64,000 nt of DNA from Mycolicibacter engbaekii (GCF_002101585.1 NZ_LQOT01000031.1:1-64000), one strand, 5' to 3'. Shown: positions 9,448-19,202, counted from the stretch's first letter. The notes: generated by a model not told the origin, from the letters alone. Made by a program: numbers and translations.

Positions 9448-10734
9448 TCAGGCTCCGGTGGGCAGCTTGGCGGCCAGATCCAGGACGGTGACGGTATCGG
9501 TGCCCGTCTTCTTCAGCCGCTGCGACGAGCGATAGCCGAGGTCCACGTCAGGTGACTGCGCCCGCAGGGCGCCGACGGTGACCTGCTCTCGCGGCAGGTG
9601 CCCGAACATGTCAAAGGAGAAGAGGCGCAGGGCGTTCTGGTGGGTGATCTTGTCGATCTCGTCGTCGGGCAGCCCCGCCAGGTAGCCGGTCAGCGATTCC
9701 GGTGCCAGCGGCCAGGTGGAGTCCGAGTGCGGGTAGTCGCATTCCCAGGTGATCATGTCCAGGTTGAGTTTGTGCCGGTTCTCGATGCCGAACCCGTCGT
9801 CGATGAAGCAGGTCACGATCCGCTCCAGGAAGACCTCGCTGGGCAACTTGTCGCCGAAGTCCTGGTGGGTCCAGGCGCGGTGCATCTTGTACACCCGGTC
9901 GACGCGCTCCAGAAAGTAGGGAATCCAGCCGATCCCGCCTTCGGACAGCGCGAACGTCAGGTCGGGGAACTTCCGCAGTGTGGGTGACCAGACCAGGTCC
10001 GCCGCCGCGTTGACGATGCTCATCGGCTGCAGCGTGATCATGGTGTCCACCGGTGCGTCGACGGATGTGATCACCACCGACGACGACGAACCGATGTGCA
10101 GACACACCACGGTGTTCTCGTCACTACAGGCCTGCCAGAACGGATCCCAGTGCGGGTCGTGTAGCGAGGGGTAGCCGAGTTTGGTCGGGTTCTCCGAGAA
10201 GGTGACCGCGTGGCAGCCCTTTTTGGCCACCCGCCGCACCTCCTCGGCCATCAGGTTCGGGTCCCAGATCGGCGGCAGCGCCAACGGGATCATCCGGCCC
10301 GGATAGGCGCCGCACCATTCGTCGATATGCCAGTCGTTGTAGGCCCGCAGCACCGCCAGTCCCAGGTCCTTGTCCTGGGCGCGGGCGAAGTACTGCCCGC
10401 AGAACTGCGGGTAGGACGGGAAGTTCATCGCGGCGGCAACGCCGTTGGCGTTCATGTCGCGAATGCGTTCGTGGATGTTGTAGCACCCTTCGCGGATCTC
10501 GCTGAGCTTGGTCGGTTCCGCACCGTACTCGTCGGGTGGGCGGCCGGCCACCGCGTTGAGGCCGACGTTGGTGGCCTCTTGCCCCTCGAACACCCAGGCG
10601 TCCGTGCCGTCGGCGCGCTGGATCAGCTGGGGGACAGCGTCCTTGTACTTGTCCGGGATGTGGCCGTCGAACATGTCGGGCGGCTCGACCAGGTGGTCGT
10701 CGACGGAGACGAGGACGAAGTCGTCCATGTTCAT
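9448..10734 (-). CDS. Amidohydrolase-family metal-dependent hydrolase
   Basis: A 428-aa TIM-barrel hydrolase of the amidohydrolase-2 type (PF04909-like). It opens with the metal-binding start SVDDHLVEPPDMF, has a mid-chain His (VCLHIGSSS) and ends the barrel with ECDYPHSDSTWP, where the Asp is the expected late ligand. Family members hydrolyse or decarboxylate ring or ketone substrates; the substrate here is unknown. The ATG at 10734 is preceded by AAGGAG at 5 nt. A longer reading up to 10806 would begin inside the operator and is rejected. The gene has its own regulated promoter (site B). Confidence 0.85.
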   Translation of the reverse strand: MNMDDFVLVSVDDHLVEPPDMFDGHIPDKYKDAVPQLIQRADGTDAWVFEGQEATNVGLNAVAGRPPDEYGAEPTKLSEIREGCYNIHERIRDMNANGVAAAMNFPSYPQFCGQYFARAQDKDLGLAVLRAYNDWHIDEWCGAYPGRMIPLALPPIWDPNLMAEEVRRVAKKGCHAVTFSENPTKLGYPSLHDPHWDPFWQACSDENTVVCLHIGSSSSVVITSVDAPVDTMITLQPMSIVNAAADLVWSPTLRKFPDLTFALSEGGIGWIPYFLERVDRVYKMHRAWTHQDFGDKLPSEVFLERIVTCFIDDGFGIENRHKLNLDMITWECDYPHSDSTWPLAPESLTGYLAGLPDDEIDKITHQNALRLFSFDMFGHLPREQVTVGALRAQSPDVDLGYRSSQRLKKTGTDTVTVLDLAAKLPTGA

Positions 10735-10776
10735 GCGGGCTCCTTGTGGTGGGTGCCTCAGCGGTGTCGCCCGTCC

Positions 10777-10806
10777 GACTCTACGGCGGAACAGATATTT
10801 GGTCAA
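10777..10806 (-). promoter_or_regulatory. Operator/promoter of the amidohydrolase gene (site B)
   Basis: On the minus strand TTGACC (10806-10801), exactly 17 nt, and TAGAGT (10783-10778) form a standard promoter. The palindrome copy AACAGATATTTGGT (10790-10803, plus strand) overlaps the -35 box and spacer, and also the stop codon of the upstream gene. The 29 bases 10777-10805 are repeated with one change at 24118-24146. Confidence 0.7.
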
Positions 10807-11510
10807 CGAGTCCGGTCGTCGGCGATGGCCGCGAACTCGGGCGCGATCAGGTCCTGCACCTCGGCCCAGGGCACGGTGATCACCATGAGGCCGCGACCGA
10901 ACTGCACCTCGGGGATCTGCAGCGCAAGGCCTTCGGGAGTCGGCACCCAGTACTTGAAATTGACGTCGACAGGCGCGAATTGGCCGGAGCGCCGCCAGTC
11001 CCGCAGTTGCGTCGGCGAGGCCACGGCGGCCAGCTGCGCCTCGGTCCGCTCACCGAGCCGGGACAGGCCGGCCGTCTTGTCGGCAAACAGCCTGTCCCAT
11101 GTGATGACGCTTCCGTCACGCGCATCGCAGACCACCGTGCCCACGGTCTGCATCGGCATGTGCGGCTCGGCGGTGTTGTAGGACCCGACGAAAACTTCTG
11201 AGACGGTCGTGGCCCGCACGTCGATGGTCCCGGTGGCGTCAAAAGTCCACGGCCGTCTCGTCGACCCATCCCAGGTCGCTTGGGTGACTTCGCGGTGCGC
11301 CTCGGCGTCGATGTGATCGTTGATGACCTGGGCCAGCGGGGAATCGCCGTCGTCGAGGCGCTGATAGTGCACCGTCCAGGTGCCCAGCCCATCCGGGCTG
11401 GAACCGGAGATCGTCGTTTCGGCGGGCACCGCCCGGGCCACGCCGGCCACGACGGCGGCGTGCAGGGCCAGCAGCATGAGCAGCCCGCGCATACGGCGTG
11501 CGGCGGACAC
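10803..11510 (-). CDS. Exported DUF3298-type protein at the end of the mce operon
   Basis: A 235-aa protein with an N-terminal hydrophobic export segment (MRGLLMLLALHAAVVAGVAR) followed by a beta-rich domain. The pattern of a substrate-free, sheet-helix domain ending in VTVPWAEVQDLIAPEF resembles the DUF3298/RsiV-like fold also present in the secreted antigen MPT64. Function unknown; mce3-type operons also end with exported proteins of this sort. Start GTG 11510 overlaps the preceding stop (TAGTG), so it is translationally coupled; ATG 11492 is an alternative. Last gene of the mce transcript. Confidence 0.7.
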   Translation of the reverse strand: MSAARRMRGLLMLLALHAAVVAGVARAVPAETTISGSSPDGLGTWTVHYQRLDDGDSPLAQVINDHIDAEAHREVTQATWDGSTRRPWTFDATGTIDVRATTVSEVFVGSYNTAEPHMPMQTVGTVVCDARDGSVITWDRLFADKTAGLSRLGERTEAQLAAVASPTQLRDWRRSGQFAPVDVNFKYWVPTPEGLALQIPEVQFGRGLMVITVPWAEVQDLIAPEFAAIADDRTR

Positions 11511-12097
11511 TATTTGAGCTCCACGCGGCTGGCCAGCCATCGTCCGCCGATCCGTTCCATGGTCATCGCGACCCGGCTGCGGTCGATCCGGGCCGATGGA
11601 TTGGCGACGTTGGTGATCGCCTGGTCCACGAAGAGCAGCACCTCGACCTTGTTCCTGGTCGCCGACTTGACCGCGGCGTCCAGGACAATCCCTTTGCTCA
11701 TCACCTTGTTGTCGATCAGCACCTGACGCAGCCGCGCCGCGGACTGGCTGTAGGAGTCTTTGAACCCTCCTGTGGCACCGTCGATCACGCCGGCGAAGCT
11801 GTCGTCGACGCTGGCCGAGTCGATGCTGGTCAGCGCCTCGGCATAACTGCGGGCGGAGTTCAGCGCGGCCTCACCCGCGGCGCTGACGGCCCGGTGCTGG
11901 GCGTAGTGCCAGCCGAAGAATCCCAGCGCCGCCAGGGCCGCACCGCAGATACCGATACCAGCGATGTGCGCCGCGCGGCGCGAGCGCGGCACCGACTCCG
12001 GCGGCGTGGCCTGCTTGTCGTCGACGGCCACCTCCGCGGGTTCGGCAGCGGCGTCTTCTTCGGAGGTCTGTGCCGTCATGCTCGGATCTTTCGTCAC
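11510..12097 (-). CDS. Mce-associated membrane protein (Mas/MAM)
   Basis: A 195-aa protein: acidic cytoplasmic N-terminus, one transmembrane helix (AHIAGIGICGAALAALGFFG, about residues 43-62) and an extracytoplasmic NTF2-like domain, the standard layout of Mce-associated proteins encoded behind mceF. Mas proteins are thought to stabilise or connect the Mce complex in the envelope (as OmamA/LucA-type factors do). Start GTG 12097 overlaps the mceF stop by 4 nt (GTGA); ATG 12079 is possible. Many mce operons have two such genes; only one is present here. Confidence 0.82.
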   Translation of the reverse strand: MTKDPSMTAQTSEEDAAAEPAEVAVDDKQATPPESVPRSRRAAHIAGIGICGAALAALGFFGWHYAQHRAVSAAGEAALNSARSYAEALTSIDSASVDDSFAGVIDGATGGFKDSYSQSAARLRQVLIDNKVMSKGIVLDAAVKSATRNKVEVLLFVDQAITNVANPSARIDRSRVAMTMERIGGRWLASRVELK

Positions 12098-13380
12098 GGT
12101 TGCGGGTCGGGTGGCAGGAGCATGTCCATCGGTACACCACCGAAGAGGGTGGGCAGGGTGAGCGGGTCGGGCGGAACCGGATCCGCCTGGGTATGCGGGT
12201 CGACGCCGGGGGGCGGCCCCGCGGTGTCGTCGCCGGGCGGACGCGGAGCGTTACGGGCGCCGCGCACCAGAACGGCAGGATCGGGATTGGCACAGTAGGT
12301 GTACAGATACGGTTCGGGATAGTTCGGGATGGCCGGCGGCAGCGGCGGCAACCCGTAGTCGCAGCTGTACCGGGGATAGAGATCCGTGATCACCCAGACC
12401 GCATCGTCGTACACCACACTGCTCAACGCCTCCACCGCGGAGCCACCGCGACTGGAGTTGACGATCTCGTTCAGCGCGGGCAGCCGCGCGTGCGACAGTT
12501 GGGCGGTGGTGACGAGGTTGCCCAGCATCGCAACCATGGTGTCGGAGTTGTCGTCGATGATGCCGTCCAGCATGGTGAAAGGACGCGCACCGCGGTCGGC
12601 CAGGATGCGGAATCCGCCGTCCATCGCCCGGGCTCCCCGCACGATGGCGCCCAGGTTCTCGGCGGTTCGTGCCATGCCGGGGTTGGTGTCGACGAGGGTG
12701 GCCAGCACGGTCCGGCTGGTGCGCAGCACACTGACCGTCTCGGGCAGCACCGATTCGAGAGTGGTGATCAGGAATGCCCCGCCGTCGAGCAGGGCAGCGA
12801 GCTTGGCCGGTCCCTGGTTCGACACCCGCAGTTCGGTGGTGATGGCGGCCAGTTTCTCCGGATCCACCTGAGCCAGCAGCCCGTTCGCGTGGGCCAGCAG
12901 CGCAGCCAGCGATACCGGCACCGTGGTGTGGTCCTCGTCGATCACCGCACCGTCGGCCAGGTCCGGCCCGCCGGGCTGCTCCGGAGCGAAGTCCAGGTAC
13001 TGCTCGCCGGCGGCGGACAGCGCCGAGACCCGCACCCGGCTGTTCTGCGGCACGCGCCGGCGGCTGTCGATTTCCAGGGTTGCCACCACACCGGTATCTG
13101 CCAGTGCCACCGAGCTGACCCTGCCGATCCGCACCCCGCGCAGGGTGACGTCCTGGTTGGGCAACAGCCCACCGGACTCACGCAGGTGGACTTCGACGGC
13201 GATGGTCGAACGCAGGGGGCTGATGCCCAGCGTGCCGCCGACGATGTAGAGCAGGACGACGGCCAGGGTCACCGCGATGCCCGCCACCGATACGGCGACG
13301 CGATGGGCGCGCAGCGTCTTGACCGACCCGACCAGCAGGCCCGCCGGACGTTCCAGGAGATGCGCGACTCGGTTCGTCAT
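12094..13380 (-). CDS. mceF: Mce family protein MceF
   Basis: A 428-aa subunit of the Mce lipid importer: an N-terminal membrane anchor (residues about 24-44), an MlaD/MCE domain (LRSTIAVEVHLRESG, then GVRIGRVSSVAL and LEIDSRR) and a long helical MCE-cellpoorly conserved region. The C-terminus is Pro/Gly-rich (GPPPGVDPHTQADPVPPD). In the modelled hexamer MceA-F form a tunnel carrying hydrophobic molecules across the periplasm. Start ATG 13380 overlaps the mceE stop (ATGA); a longer reading from 13428 is not supported. Confidence 0.9.
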   Translation of the reverse strand: MTNRVAHLLERPAGLLVGSVKTLRAHRVAVSVAGIAVTLAVVLLYIVGGTLGISPLRSTIAVEVHLRESGGLLPNQDVTLRGVRIGRVSSVALADTGVVATLEIDSRRRVPQNSRVRVSALSAAGEQYLDFAPEQPGGPDLADGAVIDEDHTTVPVSLAALLAHANGLLAQVDPEKLAAITTELRVSNQGPAKLAALLDGGAFLITTLESVLPETVSVLRTSRTVLATLVDTNPGMARTAENLGAIVRGARAMDGGFRILADRGARPFTMLDGIIDDNSDTMVAMLGNLVTTAQLSHARLPALNEIVNSSRGGSAVEALSSVVYDDAVWVITDLYPRYSCDYGLPPLPPAIPNYPEPYLYTYCANPDPAVLVRGARNAPRPPGDDTAGPPPGVDPHTQADPVPPDPLTLPTLFGGVPMDMLLPPDPQP

Positions 13381-14510
13381 CGTGGCAGATGTTCGGGCCC
13401 GTAGATGCGGCTCAACAACAGGTTCCACTCATAGCGCAGGCTGCCGATCATGGCGTGCCAGTCGGTGCCGTCGGGACCGTGGATACCCGGGTCGCCGGGA
13501 TAGTTCTTGTCGGGCAATGCCCCCAGCGCCAGCTGGGTGACGATCCCGACGGCGTGGATGTCGGGTCCGCTGGTGATGTGCGTGATCCCCGAGATCATCC
13601 GGTTCCAGATGTTCATATTCAGCTGCGGGTCGATGGAGATCTGGTTGAAGACGTCCGAGAGGCGGTTGAGATCGCCGATGGTGCTGCGCGTGTCGGTGCC
13701 CTGCATGGAGGGAAAGCGGTTGAGCTGGGTCGTGACGCGACCGGCCGCGGAAACCAGGTCTGCGATGGTGGTGGCGTTGTCGGCGAGGGTCTGCGTCGCG
13801 GGCGCTGCCGCTGCCAGCACCGTATTGAGGCTGTCGCGGCGGGCCGAGAGCGTGGCGGCCAGTTCGGAGGTGCTGCGCAATGCCTTGTCGATCTGCGCCG
13901 AGCGGCCGTTGAGCCGGTCCAGCAACGCGCTGGAGTTGTGCAGCAGCCCGGCCACCTTTTCGCCGCGGCCGCCCATCGCCGAACCGGCTCCGTTGACGGT
14001 GGAGACCAGCCGGCGAATTGCACCTCCGTTGACCAGCAGGGCTGCCGAGCCGAGCACGTCTTCGATGGTCGAGGCCGATGTCGTGTGGTCGGCGGCGATG
14101 GCGTCGCCGTCCCGCAGCCGTTCCGGGTGTGCCGAAGGATTCGGCCCGCGTCGCATGGCGATGAAGATGTCGCCCAGCGGAGTGGCCGAGCGCAGCTCGG
14201 CGACGGTATCGGTGTACAGCGCGGCCTCAGCGCTGATCTTCATCCGCACCAGGGCGGAGAAGTCGCGGGCCGCAATGGATTCCACTTCGCCGATATCGGC
14301 ACCGTTGAGTTTGACCTTGGCCTTCACGGGCAGGTTCAACGCATTGTCGAACACCGCCGTCAGGGTGATGTCTCCGGCGACCCGCCCCGGCGCCGGCAGC
14401 GGAATGCTGGCCAGGCCGCCCGCGCAGCCCACCAGGGTGACTGCCAGCCCGGCGGTGATCGCCGATCGAGCCAGGTGGCCGACAGCGCGGGCGAGGGGGC
14501 GTCGCATCAT
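13377..14510 (-). CDS. mceE: Mce family lipoprotein MceE
   Basis: A 377-aa member of the complex with a lipoprotein signal: AGLAVTLVGC gives the lipobox with the acylated Cys at about residue 29. The MCE domain follows (ITLTAVFDNALNLP, KLNGADIGEV), then coiled helical segments. As in other mce operons the fifth mce gene is the lipoprotein (LprK-type). Start ATG 14510 overlaps the mceD stop; the next codon is also ATG. Confidence 0.92.
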   Translation of the reverse strand: MMRRPLARAVGHLARSAITAGLAVTLVGCAGGLASIPLPAPGRVAGDITLTAVFDNALNLPVKAKVKLNGADIGEVESIAARDFSALVRMKISAEAALYTDTVAELRSATPLGDIFIAMRRGPNPSAHPERLRDGDAIAADHTTSASTIEDVLGSAALLVNGGAIRRLVSTVNGAGSAMGGRGEKVAGLLHNSSALLDRLNGRSAQIDKALRSTSELAATLSARRDSLNTVLAAAAPATQTLADNATTIADLVSAAGRVTTQLNRFPSMQGTDTRSTIGDLNRLSDVFNQISIDPQLNMNIWNRMISGITHITSGPDIHAVGIVTQLALGALPDKNYPGDPGIHGPDGTDWHAMIGSLRYEWNLLLSRIYGPEHLPR

Positions 14511-15640
14511 CTGCCGACTCCCGCCATGTGTTCGAGCAGACCGGTCATGCCCTCCACGAAGAACGTCGTGCCGAACTCGGGCGCATTGTCGGCGACCGTC
14601 CCCGTGGCACAGCCCAGGTCTTTGATCCCGGCAAGGTTGCAGATCTCCTTGGCCATCTGACCGTTGAGCATGAGCTTGTCGAGCGTGGGATGGATTCGCA
14701 GGGCGCGACCGCTGGGATCGACAGCGTTGTAGATGTTGGTGCCCACCAGGGGCAGCACGTCAAGGATCTCCTCGAGCTGACGCCGGTTCTCGGTGAGCGT
14801 GGTCGTCAGGGCGCCGAAGTCTCCGACAACGCCCTTGATGGTGCCGCGATTGCGCTCCAGCAGCGCCGCCGCCTGGTCGAGGATCTGGTTGGCCTTGGCC
14901 CCGGTCCTGCCGGCGCCCAGGTTCTCCGCGGCGACAACGTCGCTCAGAGCCCGGACGTTGGCCCCGAATTCCCGTATCGCGGTGTCGTTGTCGGCTGCGG
15001 CCTGGCTCAAGTCGGCGAGGCTGGCGGTGATCGACGCAATGGACTGGCGCGTGGCGGCACCGTTGTCGGAGCTCAAGCGCAAGGCCTGCGAGAGTTGATC
15101 GAGTGCGGCCTTGATGTCGGGTCCGCTGCCGGAGGAGATCTTGGCCCCGATCCCGATCAGATTGGCCAGCGGACCGCGGCCCTGGCCGCCGTCCCCATCC
15201 AGCGCCTGGGAGAGCTTGTCGGCCATGGCCAGCGTGCGATCGAACTCGACCGGTGTCCTGGTGCGGGGCAGACCCACGACATCGCCGTCGCGCAGCTTGG
15301 GCCCGCCACTGTAGGGCGGGGTCAGTTCGACATGGCGGTCGGTCAGGATCGAGGTGGCGACCGTGACCGCCTGGACGTCGGCGGGAATGTCGACGTTGCG
15401 GTCGATGACGAGCTTCACCTCGACGTAGCTGTCCTTGGGGTTGATCTCGGTGACCTTGCCGATCGGCATGCCGAGCACGGAGACGGCATTGCCCTCATAG
15501 AGCCCGACGGCCTCCTCGAACTGCGCCGTCACGGTCATGGCGTGGGCCGGCCGGCCTGAGCCGTGCCACCAGAGGATGCCGGCGACGGCCAGCAGGGCCG
15601 CGGCGGCTGCGACCGGGATTCGCCAGGTATGACGGCTCAT
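14507..15640 (-). CDS. mceD: Mce family protein MceD
   Basis: A 377-aa MCE-domain protein with an N-terminal membrane anchor (VAAAAALLAVAGILWW) and the MCE strand pattern TVTAQFEEAVGLYEGNAVSV / GMPIGKVTEI. A long helical part rich in Ala/Leu follows. Start ATG 15640 overlaps the mceC stop in an ATGA; the 39-codon upstream extension of the open frame is not conserved in style and is left out. One subunit of the importer tunnel. Confidence 0.9.
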   Translation of the reverse strand: MSRHTWRIPVAAAAALLAVAGILWWHGSGRPAHAMTVTAQFEEAVGLYEGNAVSVLGMPIGKVTEINPKDSYVEVKLVIDRNVDIPADVQAVTVATSILTDRHVELTPPYSGGPKLRDGDVVGLPRTRTPVEFDRTLAMADKLSQALDGDGGQGRGPLANLIGIGAKISSGSGPDIKAALDQLSQALRLSSDNGAATRQSIASITASLADLSQAAADNDTAIREFGANVRALSDVVAAENLGAGRTGAKANQILDQAAALLERNRGTIKGVVGDFGALTTTLTENRRQLEEILDVLPLVGTNIYNAVDPSGRALRIHPTLDKLMLNGQMAKEICNLAGIKDLGCATGTVADNAPEFGTTFFVEGMTGLLEHMAGVGR

Positions 15641-16719
15641 CGGGGCAGCCTCGCCGGATCCGGTGGCGGCCAACCCGGGAACGGATCCGCGGCAGGCTGG
15701 CAATCGGTGAAATACTGCGCCAGGCCGAATTGCTTGCCACGCCCGCTGAGTGCACACATCCAGGAATCGATGAGCACCCCGGCCGGCAGGTTGATGTCGA
15801 GGGCGGTTCCACTACCGCTGGCGTTGGCGAGATTGCGGAAGGCCACCGGCATCACTTGGAGCGTGTTGCGGACCAGCGCGTCGTGGCTCGCGGCCATCCC
15901 CGCGAACTGCGCCATGTTGGCCAACAGCTCGTTGATGGCGGGTTCGTCGTCGAAGAGCGTCTTCAAGGTGTCGACCAGTGCCGTGAGGCCGTCGAGCAGT
16001 CGGTGCAGTGACGCCTGCCGGGCGTTGATGGTCCGGAGAAGGTCGGCGCCCTGGATCACCAGGGCGCCCAGATCGGCTTTCTGGTCCCGGATCACGCCGG
16101 TGAGGGTGTCGACGTTGTGCAGCAGGGAGCCGATCTGGTCGCGTCGTGCCGCGATCACGGTGGCCAGGGATCGGACATTGCGCAATGCCTCGGGCAACGC
16201 CTCGGGTACGCCGGAAAGGCCGTTGCTCAGTTCGGCCATGGACTCGGCGATGCGCTCGGCGTCCACCTGCTCGAAGGTGGTGGTCGCGTCTGCCAGCGTG
16301 GCCTGCAGGTTGTAGGGCACCGAGGTGTTCGCCAATGCGATGGTGCGCGAGGGCAGTTCGCCGTCTCCGGCCGGCGACAGCTCCACGTAGCGCCGTCCCA
16401 GCAGGGTGGTCAGTTTGATCGCGGCGCGTGACGCGTCGCCGATCCGTACGCCGTTGCCGACGGTGAACCTCACCGTCACGTGGTCGCCGGAGAGCGCGAC
16501 GTTCTTGACGGTGCCGACTTCGATTCCCGCGACGGTGACCTGGTCACCGGGCCTGAGCTGGGCGGCTTGGGCGAACTGTGCCTGATAGTCGCTGCGGCCT
16601 ACCGACAGCTTGCCGAAACCGACGATGGTCGCGATGACCAGGGTCAGGACCGCCACCGAGGCGGTGCCCAGCCAGACCGGGTGGTAGGCCTCGATGGGGC
16701 GCTTGAGTCTCAGCGGCAT
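15637..16719 (-). CDS. mceC: Mce family protein MceC
   Basis: A 360-aa MCE-domain protein. A cytoplasmic PLRLKRPIEAYHP start is followed by a membrane anchor (SVAVLTLVIATIVGFG), the MCE domain (AQAAQLRPGDQVTVAGIEVG) and helical repeats, ending in Pro-rich DPFPGWPPPDPARLPR as is common in MceC. Start ATG 16719 lies 7 nt after the mceB stop, the only small gap within mceA-F. Confidence 0.9.
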   Translation of the reverse strand: MPLRLKRPIEAYHPVWLGTASVAVLTLVIATIVGFGKLSVGRSDYQAQFAQAAQLRPGDQVTVAGIEVGTVKNVALSGDHVTVRFTVGNGVRIGDASRAAIKLTTLLGRRYVELSPAGDGELPSRTIALANTSVPYNLQATLADATTTFEQVDAERIAESMAELSNGLSGVPEALPEALRNVRSLATVIAARRDQIGSLLHNVDTLTGVIRDQKADLGALVIQGADLLRTINARQASLHRLLDGLTALVDTLKTLFDDEPAINELLANMAQFAGMAASHDALVRNTLQVMPVAFRNLANASGSGTALDINLPAGVLIDSWMCALSGRGKQFGLAQYFTDCQPAADPFPGWPPPDPARLPR

Positions 16720-16726
16720 CAGGTGC

Positions 16727-17767
16727 CTACCTGCAGATCGGGGAGTGTTGGACGACATTTCCCGGCGAGGCGAGTTTGACCGTACCCGGGATCACCCGGC
16801 CCAGGAACGCGAACACCGTGGCGTTGATGTCGCAGATGTAGCCGTCGATGTAGCTGCCGCTCTGCGTTGCCCGGGCCAACCCTTTGAGCACCAGCACCAG
16901 GTTGGCGCCGTAGTAGGCGAAGCGGTCGTGCCCCTCGCCGGTCAGATGGCCGACGAATCCCGGTTCCCGCAAAAGAAATTCTTGGAGCTGGGGATAGACC
17001 GCATCCAGCAGGACCGACAATCGATCCGTTGCCTGGGTGATCGAGCCGGTCGATGCCATCAGCTCGTCGCGCCGGCCGGCCAGGGTCGACAAGGAGCCCC
17101 GGGCGTTCTCGATGACGGTGTGCAGCGAGCGGTCTTGGCGAGCCAGGATCGCCGTGACCTCGTCGAGGTCGGCGATCACCTCGCCGAGGATCTGGTCGGG
17201 GCCTGCGAAGGATTCGGCCAGTGCGGAGGTCTGACTGATCAAGGTCACCAACGACGCGGAATCGCCTTGCAGGGCGGCGATGATGCCGCTGGTGAGATTG
17301 TCCACCTGCTGCGGGCTCAACAGCGTGAACAGCGGCTCGAATCCATTGAGCAGATGGGAGATGTCGAACGACGGGCTGGTGCGTTCCAGGGGGATGCTCG
17401 CCCGATCCGGGAGCAGGGTGTGCGAGGGCGCGGTGCCCGGGGACAGTCCGAGGTAACGCTGCCCGATGATGTTCTGATACGTCACCGATGCGGTGGTGTC
17501 GTCGTAGACGGGCTGCGTCTTCGGTACCCGGAAGGTGACCTTGGCGAGGTTGCCGACCAGTTCGACTTTGTCGACGCGCCCCACCCGTACCCCCGCGGTG
17601 CGCACATCGTCGCCGCTGTGCAGCCCGGAGACGTCGGTGAACATCGCGATGTAGCTGTTGGTCGGCCCGGCGACTTCGCGCCGAAGCGTGACGTAGACCA
17701 GCCACGTCGCGGTGACGGACAGCACCAGGAACAGGCTCAGTCCCACCGATGCCTTGCGGTGTCTCAT
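16727..17767 (-). CDS. mceB: Mce family protein MceB
   Basis: A 346-aa MCE-domain protein: basic start RHRKASVG, membrane anchor (LSLFLVLSVTATWLVYVTL), MCE domain (AMFTDVSGLHSGDDVRTAGV and RVGRVDKVEL), then a helical region and a short C-terminus with a pair of Cys (YICDIN, SPICR) that is a usual MceB feature. Start ATG 17767 overlaps the mceA stop (ATGA). Part of the importer hexamer. Confidence 0.9.
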   Translation of the reverse strand: MRHRKASVGLSLFLVLSVTATWLVYVTLRREVAGPTNSYIAMFTDVSGLHSGDDVRTAGVRVGRVDKVELVGNLAKVTFRVPKTQPVYDDTTASVTYQNIIGQRYLGLSPGTAPSHTLLPDRASIPLERTSPSFDISHLLNGFEPLFTLLSPQQVDNLTSGIIAALQGDSASLVTLISQTSALAESFAGPDQILGEVIADLDEVTAILARQDRSLHTVIENARGSLSTLAGRRDELMASTGSITQATDRLSVLLDAVYPQLQEFLLREPGFVGHLTGEGHDRFAYYGANLVLVLKGLARATQSGSYIDGYICDINATVFAFLGRVIPGTVKLASPGNVVQHSPICR

Positions 17768-19200
17768 GGGGTACCGCCGCGGCTCGCCGTCAGCCGAATC
17801 GTGTTCCCGCGCAACAGCGGCGCCAAAAGGACTTCGGCAGCGGTGCTGGCCTGATCGCCCATGACGGCCTTCACCTGTTCCTTCTCCCTGGTGCTGCCGA
17901 CCGGTCCGACGTTGCCGCCGATCACCGCCGACTGGGGCTGCGCCGGCGCCGGGGGATCGGGGAGCGTGGCGGGCGGCTCGGTCCCCCCGGCCGCCGGCGG
18001 CAGCACCGAGCCGCGGGGCGGTGCGAAGTTTGGCCGGTTCTCGGTGATGCCGGGAGGCATGGGGAAGCCGCGGGACCCCAGCGCGGGAGCTAAGGCGGGC
18101 GCCGTCGGGACCTCGGGAGCGGTGAAGCAACTGGGACCGGCCATGTCGCCATAGCGCGGGCAGTCGGCGCGCACGTAGGTGCGGGTGGGGTTCAAGGAGA
18201 TGACCGCCTTGGCCACCAGCTGGTTCGTGTCGTAGTTCCAGGAGACGTCCATGACCTTGCCGACCAGCGTCGTCAGGCGACTGGCAATCCCGTGCAAGGT
18301 CTCGGCGTGGTCCCCGAGCACCCCCAGAACCGGGGTGAGCTTCGTGGAGATGTCGATCATCCGGTCGGTGTTGTGCTCGAAGGCGTCGCCGAGCACGCCG
18401 GTCGTGGCGAGCCCGGCAGACAGCAGAGTCACCAACTCCGAGCGCTTTTCGGCGAAGGTGCGCATTGGCACCACCGCGTCGTCGAGGGCGTCGAGCAGCT
18501 CCGGCGCGGCCCGGCCCAACGCGGCGGTGGCCTCGGACAGTGCCGAGAGGGTCGATGGGCCCATCGCGTCGCCGGTGATGACGGCGTTGAGCTCGTCGAC
18601 GATCTCGTTCAGATCGCGGCCGGCGCGCTGCAGGCGTTCGCCGCGGCCGCTGGTGGCCTGGCCCACCGCGGTGAGCCATCCGACACCGTCCGCGGTGGGC
18701 TGGCGGCCCACCGCGGCGAGCACGTGGCGAAACGTGTTCAGCGTGGTCTGGAACAGCACGGTGGGCAACGTGTGGTCCTCGGCGATCACCGTGCCGGGCC
18801 GGACCGGGACCGAACGCGTGCCGTTGTCGACCAGCTGGACCGACGACACGGCGAAGACGTTCGACGGCACCACGCGGGCGGTGACCGTGGCGGGAATGCC
18901 GGGAGCGTGCGTCCGGTACAGGTCGATGCGGACGACATTGGGGCGGCCGGCCGTCGCGGGCGTGACCGCGGAGACGAATCCGACCAGCATGCCGCGGAAC
19001 TTCACGTCGGACTTGACCGGCAGTCCGTCGCCGACATTGGTCAGTTCGGCGGTGACCCGGACGGACTGTTGCAGAGCGCCCTGAGATTGCGCGATCAGCA
19101 GCGTCACCGTGATCGCCGTGAGCGCCAGCAGGGCCAGTCCGGTGACGAACAGCCGAAGGTTGGAGGGGCCGCGGTCGCCTACGTCGAAAGAGTTCCCCAT
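17764..19200 (-). CDS. mceA: Mce family protein MceA
   Basis: A 478-aa protein with membrane anchor (LFVTGLALLALTAITVTLLI), MCE domain (TAELTNVGDGLPVKSDVKF / GMLVGFVSAV) and helical domain, then a low-complexity Pro/Ala-rich C-terminus (residues about 385-450). Start ATG 19200 lies 2 nt after the yrbEB stop. It is the first periplasmic subunit of the importer. The substrate class of Mce systems is lipids or sterols (Mce1 fatty acids, Mce4 cholesterol); which one applies here cannot be read. Confidence 0.92.
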   Translation of the reverse strand: MGNSFDVGDRGPSNLRLFVTGLALLALTAITVTLLIAQSQGALQQSVRVTAELTNVGDGLPVKSDVKFRGMLVGFVSAVTPATAGRPNVVRIDLYRTHAPGIPATVTARVVPSNVFAVSSVQLVDNGTRSVPVRPGTVIAEDHTLPTVLFQTTLNTFRHVLAAVGRQPTADGVGWLTAVGQATSGRGERLQRAGRDLNEIVDELNAVITGDAMGPSTLSALSEATAALGRAAPELLDALDDAVVPMRTFAEKRSELVTLLSAGLATTGVLGDAFEHNTDRMIDISTKLTPVLGVLGDHAETLHGIASRLTTLVGKVMDVSWNYDTNQLVAKAVISLNPTRTYVRADCPRYGDMAGPSCFTAPEVPTAPALAPALGSRGFPMPPGITENRPNFAPPRGSVLPPAAGGTEPPATLPDPPAPAQPQSAVIGGNVGPVGSTREKEQVKAVMGDQASTAAEVLLAPLLRGNTIRLTASRGGTP

Positions 19201-19202
19201 GA